Assembly: GCF_018324385.1 (NCBI RefSeq)
Contig: NZ_AP019536.1
Span: 868,001 to 932,000, forward strand
From: Ferrigenium kumadai
Lineage (GTDB): Bacteria; Pseudomonadota; Gammaproteobacteria; Burkholderiales; Gallionellaceae
Length of the DNA: 64,000 bases
Direction of reading: 5' to 3'
Positions 1-9,346 of the stretch are shown piece after piece. Numbering within the stretch: the stretch's first letter is position 1; every line of letters begins with the position of its first letter. The translations under genes were made by a program, and so were the position numbers. Below the pieces are notes generated by a model. It ran no database searches. It had not been told where the DNA came from and worked only from the letters and a program-made list of their open reading frames with translations.

Positions 1-2
1 AC

Positions 3-440
3 CTCGCGCGGCTGAGCGATGCGGACGCGCTGCGTGCGCTGGGCGCGAGCGAGGCTGACATCGCGACCTTGCTGGCGGGCGTGCCGCAGACGCGGCTGGT
101 GGCGGGCGCGGACCACGAGCAATGGTGGCAGGAGCGCAAGCACTGGTTCTTCAAGCCCGCGACGGGCTACGGCAGCAAGGGCAGCTACAGCGGTGCGAAG
201 GTCACCAAGCGCGTGTTCGGGGAGATCATGCACGACGGCTACGTCGCTCAGCGCATGGCCGCCCCGGGCGATCGCATGGTGTGCCTGCCGGGCATGGAAC
301 CCCAGTCGCTCAAGTACGACGTGCGCTGCTATGTCTACGACGGGCGGGTGCAGCTCGTCGCCGCGCGGTTGTACCAGGGGCAGACCACCAACTTCCGCAC
401 GCCGGGCGGTGGCTTCGCGCCAGTGCGCGTCGTCGAGTAG
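3..440 (+). CDS. Circularly permuted ATP-grasp-like protein, C-terminal part (5' truncated by window edge)
   Basis: An open frame enters from the left edge and stops at 438-440, leaving about 145 residues. The visible part carries WFFKPATGYGSKGSYSG, then KYDVRCYVYDGRVQLVAARLYQGQTTNF written in pieces across residues 85-120. Lysine and glycine-rich nucleotide-binding loops followed by a D-R-Y strand are typical of circularly permuted ATP-grasp proteins, which ligate amine and carboxylate groups. The substrate is unknown. The first ATG inside the window (69) is internal, because the frame is open and protein-like upstream of it. The next gene, crcB, begins 9 bases after the stop. The family call is by sequence resemblance only. 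Confidence 0.6.
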   Translation, partial: LARLSDADALRALGASEADIATLLAGVPQTRLVAGADHEQWWQERKHWFFKPATGYGSKGSYSGAKVTKRVFGEIMHDGYVAQRMAAPGDRMVCLPGMEPQSLKYDVRCYVYDGRVQLVAARLYQGQTTNFRTPGGGFAPVRVVE

Positions 441-449
441 AATGTCCGC

Positions 450-839
450 ATGATGCTCTATTCCTTCCTCGCTATCGGTATCGGCGCGGCGCTCGGCGCA
501 TGGCTGCGCTGGGGGCTGGGGCTGTGGCTCAATCCGGCGTTGCCGGACCTGCCGCTCGGCACGCTCGCGGCCAACCTCGCGGGCGGTTACCTGATCGGGC
601 TGGCGATCGCGTTCTTTCTGCAGCATCCGGGAATGTCGCCGGAATGGCGGTTGTTCATCATCACCGGCTTCCTGGGTGGGTTAACGACCTTCTCGACATT
701 TTCGGCGGAGACTGTCACGCTGTTGGTTCGCGGGCAGTATGCGTGGGGCGCCGGCATCATCGCGGCACACCTCGGGGGCTCGTTACTGATGACCGTAATG
801 GGCATTCAAACCGTCAAGTGGCTACAAGGAGGGCAATGA
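450..839 (+). CDS. crcB: Fluoride ion channel/exporter CrcB (Fluc)
   Basis: This 129-residue protein has four predicted membrane helices and matches the usual CrcB/Fluc length. Fluc proteins form dual-topology dimers in the inner membrane that let toxic fluoride leave the cell. The family signature [12 protein letters not shown] lies at about residues 76-87; its Thr/Ser/Phe residues line the fluoride pores and the central Na+ site. The N-terminal [13 protein letters not shown] segment is also typical. Two consecutive ATG codons (450 and 453) could start translation and no strong Shine-Dalgarno precedes them. The stop codon overlaps the start region of the DUF190 gene, so the two are probably translationally coupled. 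No fluoride riboswitch is visible upstream. Confidence 0.95.
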   Translation: MMLYSFLAIGIGAALGAWLRWGLGLWLNPALPDLPLGTLAANLAGGYLIGLAIAFFLQHPGMSPEWRLFIITGFLGGLTTFSTFSAETVTLLVRGQYAWGAGIIAAHLGGSLLMTVMGIQTVKWLQGGQ

Positions 840-1144
840 TGAATGCATTAACTTTCTATGTCGACGAGAAGCTGCACCACGAAGGGAAGCCGTTCTACGA
901 ATGGTTGCTGGATGAAGCCCGGGAACTCGGAGTGCGCGGCGGTTCGGTATTCCGCGCCATCGAGGGATTCGGACGGCACGGACGGCTGCACGACGAGAAG
1001 TTCTTCGAGCTTGCCGGTGAACTCGCGGTGAAGGTGGAGTTCATCCTCGACGACAAGCTGGCCGAACAGCTGCTGCAACGGGTCAAGGCGCAGAACATGG
1101 AAGTGTTCTACACACGCCACGCGGTGGAGTCCGGCATACTCTGA
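839..1144 (+). CDS. DUF190 family protein
   Basis: A 101-residue soluble protein of the DUF190 family (PII-like fold by family knowledge; no established biochemical role). Two in-frame ATGs exist at 836 and 839. The Shine-Dalgarno AAGGAGG at 826-832 gives normal spacing only to 839, so I chose that start. The crcB stop TGA (837-839) overlaps it, which suggests coupled translation. DUF190 genes often neighbour crcB, so a part in fluoride export or its regulation is plausible but unproven. The visible sequence is mixed alpha/beta, with VRGGSVFRAIEGFG resembling the ligand-loop region of the family. Confidence 0.85.
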   Translation: MNALTFYVDEKLHHEGKPFYEWLLDEARELGVRGGSVFRAIEGFGRHGRLHDEKFFELAGELAVKVEFILDDKLAEQLLQRVKAQNMEVFYTRHAVESGIL

Positions 1145-1216
1145 GCGCCAGACCGCGTCGGTGCTTGCAGCGTTTCAACCCTGATTCCTCAACAACACTA
1201 ACCAACGGAGGCTGAC

Positions 1217-2011
1217 GTGAAGAAGATCGCATTGCTGATGTCGTTGTGCTGTATGGCTGTTTCCACGGCGCAGGCCGCGGTACAGGGCAAAGAAGTGAAC
1301 TACCGGGAGGACGGCACGATTCTCAAGGGCTACATCGCCTACGACGATGCCGTGAAGGGCAGGCGCCCCGCCGTGCTGGTGGTGCACGAGTGGTGGGGCC
1401 ACAACGAATACACGCGCAAGCGCGCCGACATGCTCGCGGCGATGGGGTATACCGCGCTGGCCGTGGATATGTACGGCGACGGCAAGCAGGCCAACCATCC
1501 CGACGATGCAGGCAAGTTCGCCACCGAGGTGAGCAAGAACATGCCGCTGGCGAAGCGCCGTTTCGAGGCGGGCATGAAGCTGCTGCGCAAACAGAAGACC
1601 GTCGATCCCAAGGAGATGGCTGCGATTGGCTACTGCTTCGGCGGCGGCGTGGTATTGAACATGGCGCGCATGGGCGAGGACCTGAAGGGCGTGGCGAGCT
1701 TCCACGGCTCGCTGGATGCCCTCACTCCCGCGCAGCCCGGCAAGATCAAGGCGCGCATCATCTCGTTCACCGGCGAGGATGACCCGATGATAGGCGCGGA
1801 CAAGGTGGCGGCCTTCAGGCAGGAGATGGACAAGGCGGGCGCAGATTACCGCGTGGTCACCTATCCCGGCGCGAAGCATAGCTTCACCAATCCTGCGGCC
1901 GACGAGCTGGGCAAGAAGTTCAACCTGCCGCTGGCCTACAACGCCGAGGCGGACAAGGACTCCTGGCAGCAGACTACGGTGTTCCTGCGCGAGGTGTTCG
2001 GCGGGAAATAA
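1217..2011 (+). CDS. Exported dienelactone hydrolase family protein
   Basis: A 264-residue alpha/beta hydrolase with an N-terminal signal peptide (MKKIALLMSLCCMAVSTAQA, cleavage likely after AQA). The nucleophile elbow GYCFGGG places Cys140 as the nucleophile. Asp188/189 (GEDDP) and His221 (AKHSF) complete the Cys-Asp-His triad typical of dienelactone hydrolases. HEWWG near residue 58 is another family hallmark. Family members hydrolyse cyclic esters such as dienelactones in chloroaromatic degradation, but many paralogs have other, unknown ester substrates. Export to the periplasm argues against a catabolic cytoplasmic role. It stands alone, with its own terminator at 2036-2055, and converges on cphA. 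Confidence 0.88.
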   Translation: MKKIALLMSLCCMAVSTAQAAVQGKEVNYREDGTILKGYIAYDDAVKGRRPAVLVVHEWWGHNEYTRKRADMLAAMGYTALAVDMYGDGKQANHPDDAGKFATEVSKNMPLAKRRFEAGMKLLRKQKTVDPKEMAAIGYCFGGGVVLNMARMGEDLKGVASFHGSLDALTPAQPGKIKARIISFTGEDDPMIGADKVAAFRQEMDKAGADYRVVTYPGAKHSFTNPAADELGKKFNLPLAYNAEADKDSWQQTTVFLREVFGGK

Positions 2012-2035
2012 CGCTTTCTTCCTGCCAACAAAAAA

Positions 2036-2055
2036 CGCCCTTCGGGGCGTTTTTT
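2036..2055. terminator. Bidirectional intrinsic terminator between dienelactone hydrolase gene and cphA
   Basis: CGCCC at 2036-2040, a TTCG tetraloop, and GGGCG at 2045-2049 form a compact hairpin flanked by an A-run on the left (2030-2035) and a T-run on the right (2050-2055). It therefore terminates in both directions and serves the two convergent genes. Confidence 0.9.
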
Positions 2056-2082
2056 GTTTTTGCGCACTGATAGAGGCCGGGA

Positions 2083-4659
2083 TCAGGCCGCTGCGTTCTC
2101 GGCAACCCTGCGCGCGATATGAGCCAGTGCCTCATCGACCTGATCGACCAGGATCAGGCACAGGTCGCCTGGCTGGAGGCGAGCCAGTGCGTTGTCGGTC
2201 GCGATGAATTCGCCGCGTATCTCGTCGACAGCCGTAGCCCTGCGCGCATGTGCCAGCCCTTGCCGCAACAGCGCCAGCACTTCGCCATCGGAGCGGCCGC
2301 GCTGGCATTGATCCTGGTACAGGATCACCTCGTCGAAGGCATCGCCCAGGATCTCGGTCTGGCGGCGGATATCGACATCGCGCCGGTCGCCCGCTCCGCT
2401 GATGACGACGAAGCGGCGCTTCGCCGGCATGTTCTCGATCGCGGAGACCAGTGCGAGGATCGCGTCCGGGTTGTGGCCGTAATCTGCGATCAGCGTCGCG
2501 CCACGGTAGTCGAACAGGTTGAACCGGCCGGGCGCGGTCTGCGCATCGTTGATGAAGCTGGCCAATGCGGCCCGGATGGTGTTCCAGTCCAGCCCCAGCG
2601 CCCATGCGGCGGCGGTGGCGGCCATCGCGTTCTCCACCTGGAAGCCGATGCTGCCGTTTCGGGTGAGCGGGATGTCTGCGAGGCGGATGCGCTGCTCCAT
2701 GGTTCCCTCGACTGCCACGATGGTGTCGCCGTCCAGGCAGACCAGTCGCCGCCCCTGTGCACGCTGGGTGGCCGCGACCGGGTGGTGCGCATCGGTCGCG
2801 AAGAAGATGACCGAGCCGGGGCAGGCGTCGGCCATCGCCGCAGACATCGGGTCCATCGCATTGAGCACGGCGGATCCGTGGGGAGCGACGTTCTGCACGA
2901 TCACGCGCTTGACCACCGCCAGGTCTTCCACGGTGCTGATGTAGGAAAGCCCCAGATGGTCGCCCATGCCGATGTTGGTGACCACTGCCACGTCGCAGCG
3001 GTCGAATGCCAGTCCTTCGCGCAACACGCCGCCGCGGGCGGTCTCCAGCACCGCCGCATCGACCGCAGGATGCATCAGCACGTTGCGCGCGCTCTTCGGT
3101 CCGCTGCAATCGCCGCTGTCGATGCGCCGCTGACCGATATATACGCCGTCCGAGTTGGTCATGCCGACGCGTTTTCCGTTGAGGGTCAGCATGTGTGCGA
3201 TCAGGCGCACCGTGGTGGTCTTGCCGTTGGTTCCCGCCACCGCAACGACAGGGATGCGCCCGTCGTCGCCGGGGCCGAACATGCTGGAGATGATGGCCTC
3301 ACCCACCGCGCGTCCCTTGCCGAACGACGGCTGCAGGTGCATGCGCAATCCGGGTGCGGCATTGACTTCGACCACGCCGCCGTTCTGCACTTCCAGCGGC
3401 TGAACCACGCTGTCGCACACGATATCGACGCCGCAGATATCCAGTCCCACCATCTGTGCCGCCGCAACCGCGCGCGCTGCCAGTTCCGGGTGTACGTCGT
3501 CGGTGACGTCGGTAGCCGTGCCGCCGGTGGAAAGGTTTGCGTTGTTGCGCAGCACGACGCGCATGCCCTTGGGAGGCACCGATTCGGCATCCATTCCCTG
3601 CAGGGCGAGCCTCGCCAGTGCGATGTCGTCGAAACGGATCCTGGTGAGCGAGGTCGCGTGACCCTCGCCGCGGCGAGGGTCGCTGTTGACCTGCTCTACC
3701 AGCGCGCGGATGGTGTGCTCGCCGTCGCCGATCACATGCGGCGGATCGCGGCGCGCGGCGGCGACCACTTGTCCGCCAACCACCAGCAGGCGGAAGTCGT
3801 AGCCGGGCAGGTAGCGCTCCACCATGACCTCGGAGCTGTATTCGGCTGCTGCGGCGTAGGCGCTCAGCAATTGATCCCGGCTGGCGATGTTGACGGTGAC
3901 ACCCTTGCCCTGATTGCCGTCCACCGGTTTGATCACCACCGGCAGGCCGATCTCGCATGCTGCGGCCCAGGCATCCTCCACGTCCGTCACCGGCCTGCCT
4001 ACAGGCACCGGCACTCCTGCTGCATCGAGCAGCTTCTTGGTCAGGTCCTTGTCCTGGGCGATGGCTTCGGCGATGGCACTGGTGCGTCCGGTCTCCGCCG
4101 CCTGGATGCGTCGGCTCCGGCTGCCCCAGCCGAACTGCACGAGGCTGCCCTCGGTCAGGCGGCGGTAGGGGATGCCGCGCGTCGCCGCAGCCTGCACGAT
4201 GGCGCCGGTGCTCGGTCCGAGGCGCACGTCCTCGTCCAGTTCGCGCAATTTGTTCAGCGCCTCTGCCAGGTCGAACGGCGTATCGTCCAGTGCGGCGCGC
4301 AGCAGGGTTTGCGCCAGGTCGAATGCCAGCCGCCCGACGGCCTCCTCGGTGTATTCGACAACGACCTGGTACACGCCGGCCTCGACTGTCTGCGCAGTGC
4401 GGCTGAAGCTGACCGGGCAGCCCGCGTGTGCCTGCAATGCAAGTGCGGCGATCCCAAGTGCATGAGCTAGTGTGACCGGCTCGTCGCGCCCCGCGGGGTG
4501 GAGCTGGTCGATGCCGGGAAAGCGTTCGCGCAAGCGTGCTTCAAAACCGGGAATGGCAGCGATCTCACTGGTGTCTCGGCAGGATACGATGGCTTCGATC
4601 GCCGTGTGCCTGCTCCACAGGTTGGGACCGCGCAGGGCGCGTAGACGCGATATTTCCAT
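2083..4659 (-). CDS. cphA: Cyanophycin synthetase CphA1
   Basis: This 858-residue enzyme has the normal CphA1 length and three-part layout: an N-terminal domain (about 1-160), an ATP-grasp domain (about 210-470, with VVIKPVDGNQGKG near residue 246) and a Mur-ligase-like domain. The Mur P-loop GTNGKTTTVR is intact, with Lys480. CphA1 alternately adds aspartate (ATP-grasp half) and arginine (Mur half) to build the nitrogen reserve polymer cyanophycin in the cytoplasm. It is the second gene of a minus-strand pair, 59 bases after the shorter synthetase, and ends at a shared terminator. The Shine-Dalgarno is weak. Degradation genes (cphB, isoaspartyl dipeptidase) are not in the window. Confidence 0.95.
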   Translation of the reverse strand: MEISRLRALRGPNLWSRHTAIEAIVSCRDTSEIAAIPGFEARLRERFPGIDQLHPAGRDEPVTLAHALGIAALALQAHAGCPVSFSRTAQTVEAGVYQVVVEYTEEAVGRLAFDLAQTLLRAALDDTPFDLAEALNKLRELDEDVRLGPSTGAIVQAAATRGIPYRRLTEGSLVQFGWGSRSRRIQAAETGRTSAIAEAIAQDKDLTKKLLDAAGVPVPVGRPVTDVEDAWAAACEIGLPVVIKPVDGNQGKGVTVNIASRDQLLSAYAAAAEYSSEVMVERYLPGYDFRLLVVGGQVVAAARRDPPHVIGDGEHTIRALVEQVNSDPRRGEGHATSLTRIRFDDIALARLALQGMDAESVPPKGMRVVLRNNANLSTGGTATDVTDDVHPELAARAVAAAQMVGLDICGVDIVCDSVVQPLEVQNGGVVEVNAAPGLRMHLQPSFGKGRAVGEAIISSMFGPGDDGRIPVVAVAGTNGKTTTVRLIAHMLTLNGKRVGMTNSDGVYIGQRRIDSGDCSGPKSARNVLMHPAVDAAVLETARGGVLREGLAFDRCDVAVVTNIGMGDHLGLSYISTVEDLAVVKRVIVQNVAPHGSAVLNAMDPMSAAMADACPGSVIFFATDAHHPVAATQRAQGRRLVCLDGDTIVAVEGTMEQRIRLADIPLTRNGSIGFQVENAMAATAAAWALGLDWNTIRAALASFINDAQTAPGRFNLFDYRGATLIADYGHNPDAILALVSAIENMPAKRRFVVISGAGDRRDVDIRRQTEILGDAFDEVILYQDQCQRGRSDGEVLALLRQGLAHARRATAVDEIRGEFIATDNALARLQPGDLCLILVDQVDEALAHIARRVAENAAA

Positions 4660-4718
4660 AATTTTTCTAACCCACTCCCGAGCGTGTGACCGCCCAAGCC
4701 AATAACTTGTTTGAGTTG

Positions 4719-6905
4719 CTACAGAACCAGGGTTAACGTTTCAACTCCCGCGCGGATGACATCGAACGGGATTTTTAATGCCCAGGCCGCGCCGACCGCG
4801 GCGGCTATGTCTTCGGCGCGCACCTGCGTAGACGACATGGGGCTGGCGAGATCGATCTGGCCGATCTCTTCGGTACCATGTGCCATCACCACATTCTTGT
4901 TGCGCACGAACACGGCACGCCCGCCCGCGGCAAGGTGTGCGGCGATTGCCGGCGCATCGTCCCGGCCGAAGAAGATCACTTCGCCGTCGCAAAGTTCAGC
5001 CATGCGGGTTACCAGCGGATCGTCCGCATTGAGCACCGCAACACCATCCGGAAGTACGACATCGACCTGGGTGCGCAGCACGTTATAGACCTGCTCCGTG
5101 TCGTGGATGTAAAACTCCTCCAGCCCCTCGGCATGCCGGATATCGGTCACCACGCCGACCTGGCAGCGGTCATAGGCCAAGCCTTCGGCCAGCAGTGTGC
5201 GTGCGCCGTTCTCGCATACTGCCGCTTCCGCCGCGCGGTTCAACAGCAGCTTGTGGGCTGAGGCCCAGTTGGAGCGGTCGCCTCGCTCGACCTGGCGCTG
5301 ATCGAAGAACACTCCGTCGCTGCAGGCTAGACCGGTGCGCAGTCCGGACAGATGGAGGCAATTAGCGACCAGTTTGGCTACCGTCGTCGTGCCCGAGGTG
5401 CCGGTGATGCCGACAACGGGAATGCGCCCGGCCTCGTCATCGGGGAACAGGTGTTCCACGATGGCGCGCCCAACCGGACGCGGGCCGCCGTTCGCCGGTT
5501 TCAGGTGCATCAGCAAGCCCGGACCGGCATTGACCTCGACGATTGCGCCGCCTTGAGCTTCGAGTGGACGGGATATGTCCTCAGCCACCAGATCGACTCC
5601 GGCGATGTCGAGTCCCACGATGCGGGCCGCCAGCACCGCAGCCTCGGCTACATCGGGATGTATCAGGTCGGTTACGTCGAAAGCGACGTTGCCGTTGCGC
5701 TGGATCAGCACTTCGACGTTTGCTTCGGGCACCGAATCTGCAGCATAGCCCTGGCGTTCCAGTTCCAGCCGTACCGCAGCGTCGTTTTCCAGCAGCACCA
5801 CGTTGAGTGGATATTCTTCCGTACTGCCGCGCCGCGGGTCGCTGTTGATCTGCCGGTCGATGAGTTCGGCGACGGTCGACTGGCCGTCGCCCACCACCGT
5901 CGCAGTCTCGCCGCGCGCGGCGGCTACTACGCGCTGGCCTACCACCAGCAGGCGATGTTCGTTGCCGGGGATGAAACGTTCTACGATGACCTCGCTGCCT
6001 TCCTCGATGGCCAGCCGGTATGCCGCTTCGACCTCGGCGCGGGTCTTCAGGTCGGTGGAAACGCCGCGTCCATGGTTGCCATCGACCGGCTTTACCACCG
6101 CCGGCAAGCCGATGTCCTCGGCGGCTTCCCAGGCATCTTCCGGGCTCTCGACGATGCGGCCCTCGGGTACGGGAACGCCGCAAGATTGCAACAGGCTTTT
6201 CGTCAGGTCCTTGTCGCGCGAGATGGTCTCGCCGATGGCACTGGTCAGGTCGGTCTCGGCTGTCCAGATGCGGCGGCTGCGGATGCCATAACCCAGCTGA
6301 ACCAGATTTCCGTCGGTCAGCCGGATGGAGGGGATGCGCCGACCGGTCGCGGCATCGACGATGCAGGCGGTGCTGGGGCCGAGGCAGAGCGAGTCCACCA
6401 TGTCTTTCAGTTTTTCGACGGTTGCCGCCACATCGTAGGGACGGTCCTCCATCGCGGCCAGTATCAGTTCGCGCGCCGCCAGAAACGCGGTGCGGCTCAC
6501 CTGTTCGTGGCGGGAGCGCACGGCGACTTTGTATACACCGCGGGTGGAGGTTTCGCGTGCCTTGCCGAATCCGCTTTGCATGCCCGCGAGGTTCTGCAGT
6601 TCGATCGTGACATGTTCCAGTATGTGTCCGGCCCAGGTTCCATCGCGCAAGCGTTGCAGGAATCCGCCGCGCTCGCCGATGCCGCAGCGGTGCTCGATCA
6701 GCGTGGGCAGCCAGGATGACAGCCGTTCGTAGAAACCCGGAATGGTATTCGAGGGATGATCTTCGAGTGTCCCGATATCGACCCAAGCCTCCAGCACCGG
6801 GCGGTAGGTCCAGATGTTCGGGCCGCGCAGGTGAGTGATGCGCAGGATCTTTATGTCGTATTTGCCCACGGACTGAGGTTGGTATTCGGCGGCGCTGGTA
6901 TTCAA
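4719..6905 (-). CDS. Short cyanophycin synthetase-like protein (CphA2/CphA' type)
   Basis: A 728-residue paralog of the downstream CphA1, sharing the N-terminal domain (HLRGPNIWTYRPVLEAW) and the ATP-grasp domain (AVVKPVDGNHGRGV near 260). The Mur-like half is shorter: it ends after the central domain (AAAVGAAWALKIPFDVIRAG) and lacks the C-terminal ligase domain. The Walker A motif reads GTSGTTTVAK, with Thr506 where the catalytic Lys should be. In cyanobacteria, CphA2 proteins with one active ATP site polymerise beta-Asp-Arg dipeptides; the same role here is an inference. The reported start is a TTG at 6905; a GTG at 6869 is an alternative, and neither has a good Shine-Dalgarno. It is first in the cphA operon. 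Confidence 0.9.
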   Translation of the reverse strand: MNTSAAEYQPQSVGKYDIKILRITHLRGPNIWTYRPVLEAWVDIGTLEDHPSNTIPGFYERLSSWLPTLIEHRCGIGERGGFLQRLRDGTWAGHILEHVTIELQNLAGMQSGFGKARETSTRGVYKVAVRSRHEQVSRTAFLAARELILAAMEDRPYDVAATVEKLKDMVDSLCLGPSTACIVDAATGRRIPSIRLTDGNLVQLGYGIRSRRIWTAETDLTSAIGETISRDKDLTKSLLQSCGVPVPEGRIVESPEDAWEAAEDIGLPAVVKPVDGNHGRGVSTDLKTRAEVEAAYRLAIEEGSEVIVERFIPGNEHRLLVVGQRVVAAARGETATVVGDGQSTVAELIDRQINSDPRRGSTEEYPLNVVLLENDAAVRLELERQGYAADSVPEANVEVLIQRNGNVAFDVTDLIHPDVAEAAVLAARIVGLDIAGVDLVAEDISRPLEAQGGAIVEVNAGPGLLMHLKPANGGPRPVGRAIVEHLFPDDEAGRIPVVGITGTSGTTTVAKLVANCLHLSGLRTGLACSDGVFFDQRQVERGDRSNWASAHKLLLNRAAEAAVCENGARTLLAEGLAYDRCQVGVVTDIRHAEGLEEFYIHDTEQVYNVLRTQVDVVLPDGVAVLNADDPLVTRMAELCDGEVIFFGRDDAPAIAAHLAAGGRAVFVRNKNVVMAHGTEEIGQIDLASPMSSTQVRAEDIAAAVGAAWALKIPFDVIRAGVETLTLVL

Positions 6906-6940
6906 GGAAACGTATCCAATAAGTTATCCGATCACGTGTA

Positions 6941-6956
6941 ATTCTCGCACGAGAAT
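6941..6956. promoter_or_regulatory. Palindromic operator candidate in the cyanophycin divergent intergenic region
   Basis: ATTCTCG-CA-CGAGAAT is a perfect 7-bp-arm palindrome lying 35 bases upstream of the short synthetase and 104 bases before the divergent ABC transporter. A possible sigma-70 -10 box for the transporter (TATACT) sits at 7004-7009 with a poor -35. The site could bind a dimeric regulator of both units; no regulator gene is nearby. Confidence 0.4.
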
Positions 6957-7060
6957 CACCTCCCTAACCAGCAATCCGTGCGCTTATCCATCTCGCTCTC
7001 GGTTATACTCGCGCCGCCTGTAATCATGTCACTCAGACTGCAAGCCAGCAGATACCTCGG

Positions 7061-9346
7061 ATGAACACGAACCCTCACCATCTTTCAGACCAGCCCTTGC
7101 CGGAAGAACTGCGCGTCGCGCCGCCGCAATTGGCAGACGGGGAAAATGCGCTGGCATGGCTGAATACCGACCTGGATGCGCAGCTGCGTTTTGCGCCGGG
7201 CATGGTGCTGGTCACCGAGCGGCGCATCGTCGCGCGTGCCGCCGGCGAAGCCGGCTGGCAGGACTGGCCTTATCGGGCCGGGCTGGTGCTGCAGCATCAC
7301 GACCATGCCGGCGTCGGTACGCTGGAGCTGCTCGACGGGCAGGGGTGTCTTGCCCGCTGGCGTTATACCCTGGGAGCCAATCTTGCGGCATTGCGGCTGA
7401 TCAAACAGTTCGAAAGGCAGCTCCACAGCCACCTGACAGGACAGCCTGTCTCAGAAGAAACGCAGACTGTCTGCCCCAAGTGCAAGACTCCGCTCGAATC
7501 CGGCGAGGAGGAATGCCCGATCTGCACCCGCGAGGAGACGATCCCGCCCTCGACCTGGACGCTGTTGCGGCTGTGGCGCTTTGCACGGCCCTACCGCAAG
7601 CAGTTGCTCGCGGGATTCCTGCTGACGCTGGCCTCCACCGCCGCGACGCTGGTGCCGCCTTACCTGACCATGCCGCTGATGGACAAGGTGCTGATCCCCT
7701 ACCAGAACGGCGAGCCGATCGACACCGGGCTGGTGGCGCTGCTGCTGGCCGGGCTGTTCGGCTCCGCGATGGTGGCCTGGTCGCTCGGCTGGGCGCGTAC
7801 CTATATCCTGGCGCTGGTGTCAGAGCGCATCGGCGCCGACCTGCGCACTACGACCTATGAGCACTTGCTCAAGCTATCGCTCGAATATTTCGGCGGCAAG
7901 CGAACCGGTGACCTGATGGCGCGCATCGGTTCTGAAACCGACCGCATCAATGTCTTTATTTCCCTGCATTTGCTGGACTTCGCCACCGATGTGCTGATGA
8001 TTGCGATGACCGCGGCGATCTTGTTCTCGATCAATCCCTGGCTGGCGCTGGTGACACTGTTGCCGTTGCCGTTCATCGCATGGATGATCCATGTGGTGCG
8101 CGACAAGCTGCGTACCGGCTTCGAGAAGATCGATCGCGTGTGGTCGGAAGTGACCAACGTGCTGGCCGACACGATCCCCGGCATCCGCGTGGTCAAAGCA
8201 TTCGCGCAGGAGGATCGGGAGGCCGAACGTTTTCGTGATGCCAACCGCCACAACCTCGCGGTCAACGACAAGCTGAACAAAGTGTGGTCGCTGTTCTCGC
8301 CGACAGTGTCGCTGCTGACCGAGATCGGCCTGCTGGTGGTGTGGGCGTTCGGCATCTGGCAGGTCGCGCACGACGAGATCACCGTCGGCGTGCTGACCGC
8401 GTTCATCGCCTACATTAGCCGTTTCTACACCAGGCTCGATTCGATGAGCCGCATCGTGTCGGTGACACAAAAGGCTGCCGCAGGCGCGAAGCGTATCTTC
8501 GACATACTCGATCACGTGTCCAGTGTGCCGGAACCGGCGAATCCGGTACGCTTGCCGCAGGTGCAGGGGCGCATCGAGATTCGCGATATCGGCTTCCGCT
8601 ACGGTAACCGCGCGGTGGTGCGTGGGGTGAGCCTCGATATTTCGCCTGGTGAGATGATCGGCCTGGTCGGTCACAGCGGTTCGGGCAAGAGCACGCTGGT
8701 CAACCTTATTTGCCGTTTCTACGACGTGAGCGAAGGATCGATCCGCATCGACGGCGTCGATATCCGCTCAGTGCCGGTGGCCGATTACCGGCGCAATATT
8801 GGCCTCGTCCTGCAGGAGCCGTTCCTGTTCTTTGGCACCATCGCGGAGAACATCGCCTACGGCAGGCCGGACGCAACACGCGCGGAGATCGTCGCCGCGG
8901 CTCGCGCTGCGCATGCCCACGAATTCATCCTGCGCCTGCCGCAGGGTTACGACTCGCTGGTGGGCGAACGCGGGCAGGGGCTGTCCGGCGGCGAACGCCA
9001 GCGCATCTCGATCGCACGTGCGCTGCTGATCGACCCGCGCATCCTGATCCTCGACGAGGCCACCTCTTCGGTCGATTCCACCACCGAAAAGGAAATCCAG
9101 AAGGCGCTCGACAACCTGGTACAGGGACGCACCACGATCGCAATCGCACACCGGCTGTCGACGCTGCGCAAGGCGGATCGCCTCGTGGTCATGGACCGCG
9201 GTCAGGTGGTCGAGGTCGGCAACCACGATGAATTGATGACGCAGGAGGGCGCGTACTTCCAGCTCTACCAGGCGCAGGCACGCAACGTGGACCGCGAGGA
9301 CGAACTCCCCGAATCCACTGCCACACCGAAGGAGCATACGGCATGA
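7061..9346 (+). CDS. Cyanophycin-associated ABC transporter (fused permease and ATPase, type I exporter fold)
   Basis: A 761-residue half-transporter. Residues 1-130 form an unusual soluble domain, followed by a zinc-ribbon with Cys138, Cys141, Cys152 and Cys155 (CPKCK...CPICTR). Six membrane helices span about 180-470. The nucleotide-binding domain has Walker A GHSGSGKST (about 537), signature LSGGERQR and Walker B ILILDEATSS. It probably works as a homodimeric exporter. Genes of this kind are recurrent partners of cphA in betaproteobacteria and carry a 'cyanophycin metabolism-associated' label in protein family collections; the substrate is unknown. Its stop overlaps the DUF1854 gene (ATGA), so the two are coupled. 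It diverges from the synthetase operon. Confidence 0.92.
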   Translation: MNTNPHHLSDQPLPEELRVAPPQLADGENALAWLNTDLDAQLRFAPGMVLVTERRIVARAAGEAGWQDWPYRAGLVLQHHDHAGVGTLELLDGQGCLARWRYTLGANLAALRLIKQFERQLHSHLTGQPVSEETQTVCPKCKTPLESGEEECPICTREETIPPSTWTLLRLWRFARPYRKQLLAGFLLTLASTAATLVPPYLTMPLMDKVLIPYQNGEPIDTGLVALLLAGLFGSAMVAWSLGWARTYILALVSERIGADLRTTTYEHLLKLSLEYFGGKRTGDLMARIGSETDRINVFISLHLLDFATDVLMIAMTAAILFSINPWLALVTLLPLPFIAWMIHVVRDKLRTGFEKIDRVWSEVTNVLADTIPGIRVVKAFAQEDREAERFRDANRHNLAVNDKLNKVWSLFSPTVSLLTEIGLLVVWAFGIWQVAHDEITVGVLTAFIAYISRFYTRLDSMSRIVSVTQKAAAGAKRIFDILDHVSSVPEPANPVRLPQVQGRIEIRDIGFRYGNRAVVRGVSLDISPGEMIGLVGHSGSGKSTLVNLICRFYDVSEGSIRIDGVDIRSVPVADYRRNIGLVLQEPFLFFGTIAENIAYGRPDATRAEIVAAARAAHAHEFILRLPQGYDSLVGERGQGLSGGERQRISIARALLIDPRILILDEATSSVDSTTEKEIQKALDNLVQGRTTIAIAHRLSTLRKADRLVVMDRGQVVEVGNHDELMTQEGAYFQLYQAQARNVDREDELPESTATPKEHTA

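Noticed and set aside
450..520. Fluoride riboswitch before crcB
   Set aside because: crcB starts 9 bases after the upstream gene, and no crcB-motif RNA is visible.
2119..4470. Open frame of 783 codons on the plus strand across cphA
   Set aside because: Antisense shadow of cphA with His/Asp-rich composition and no family resemblance.
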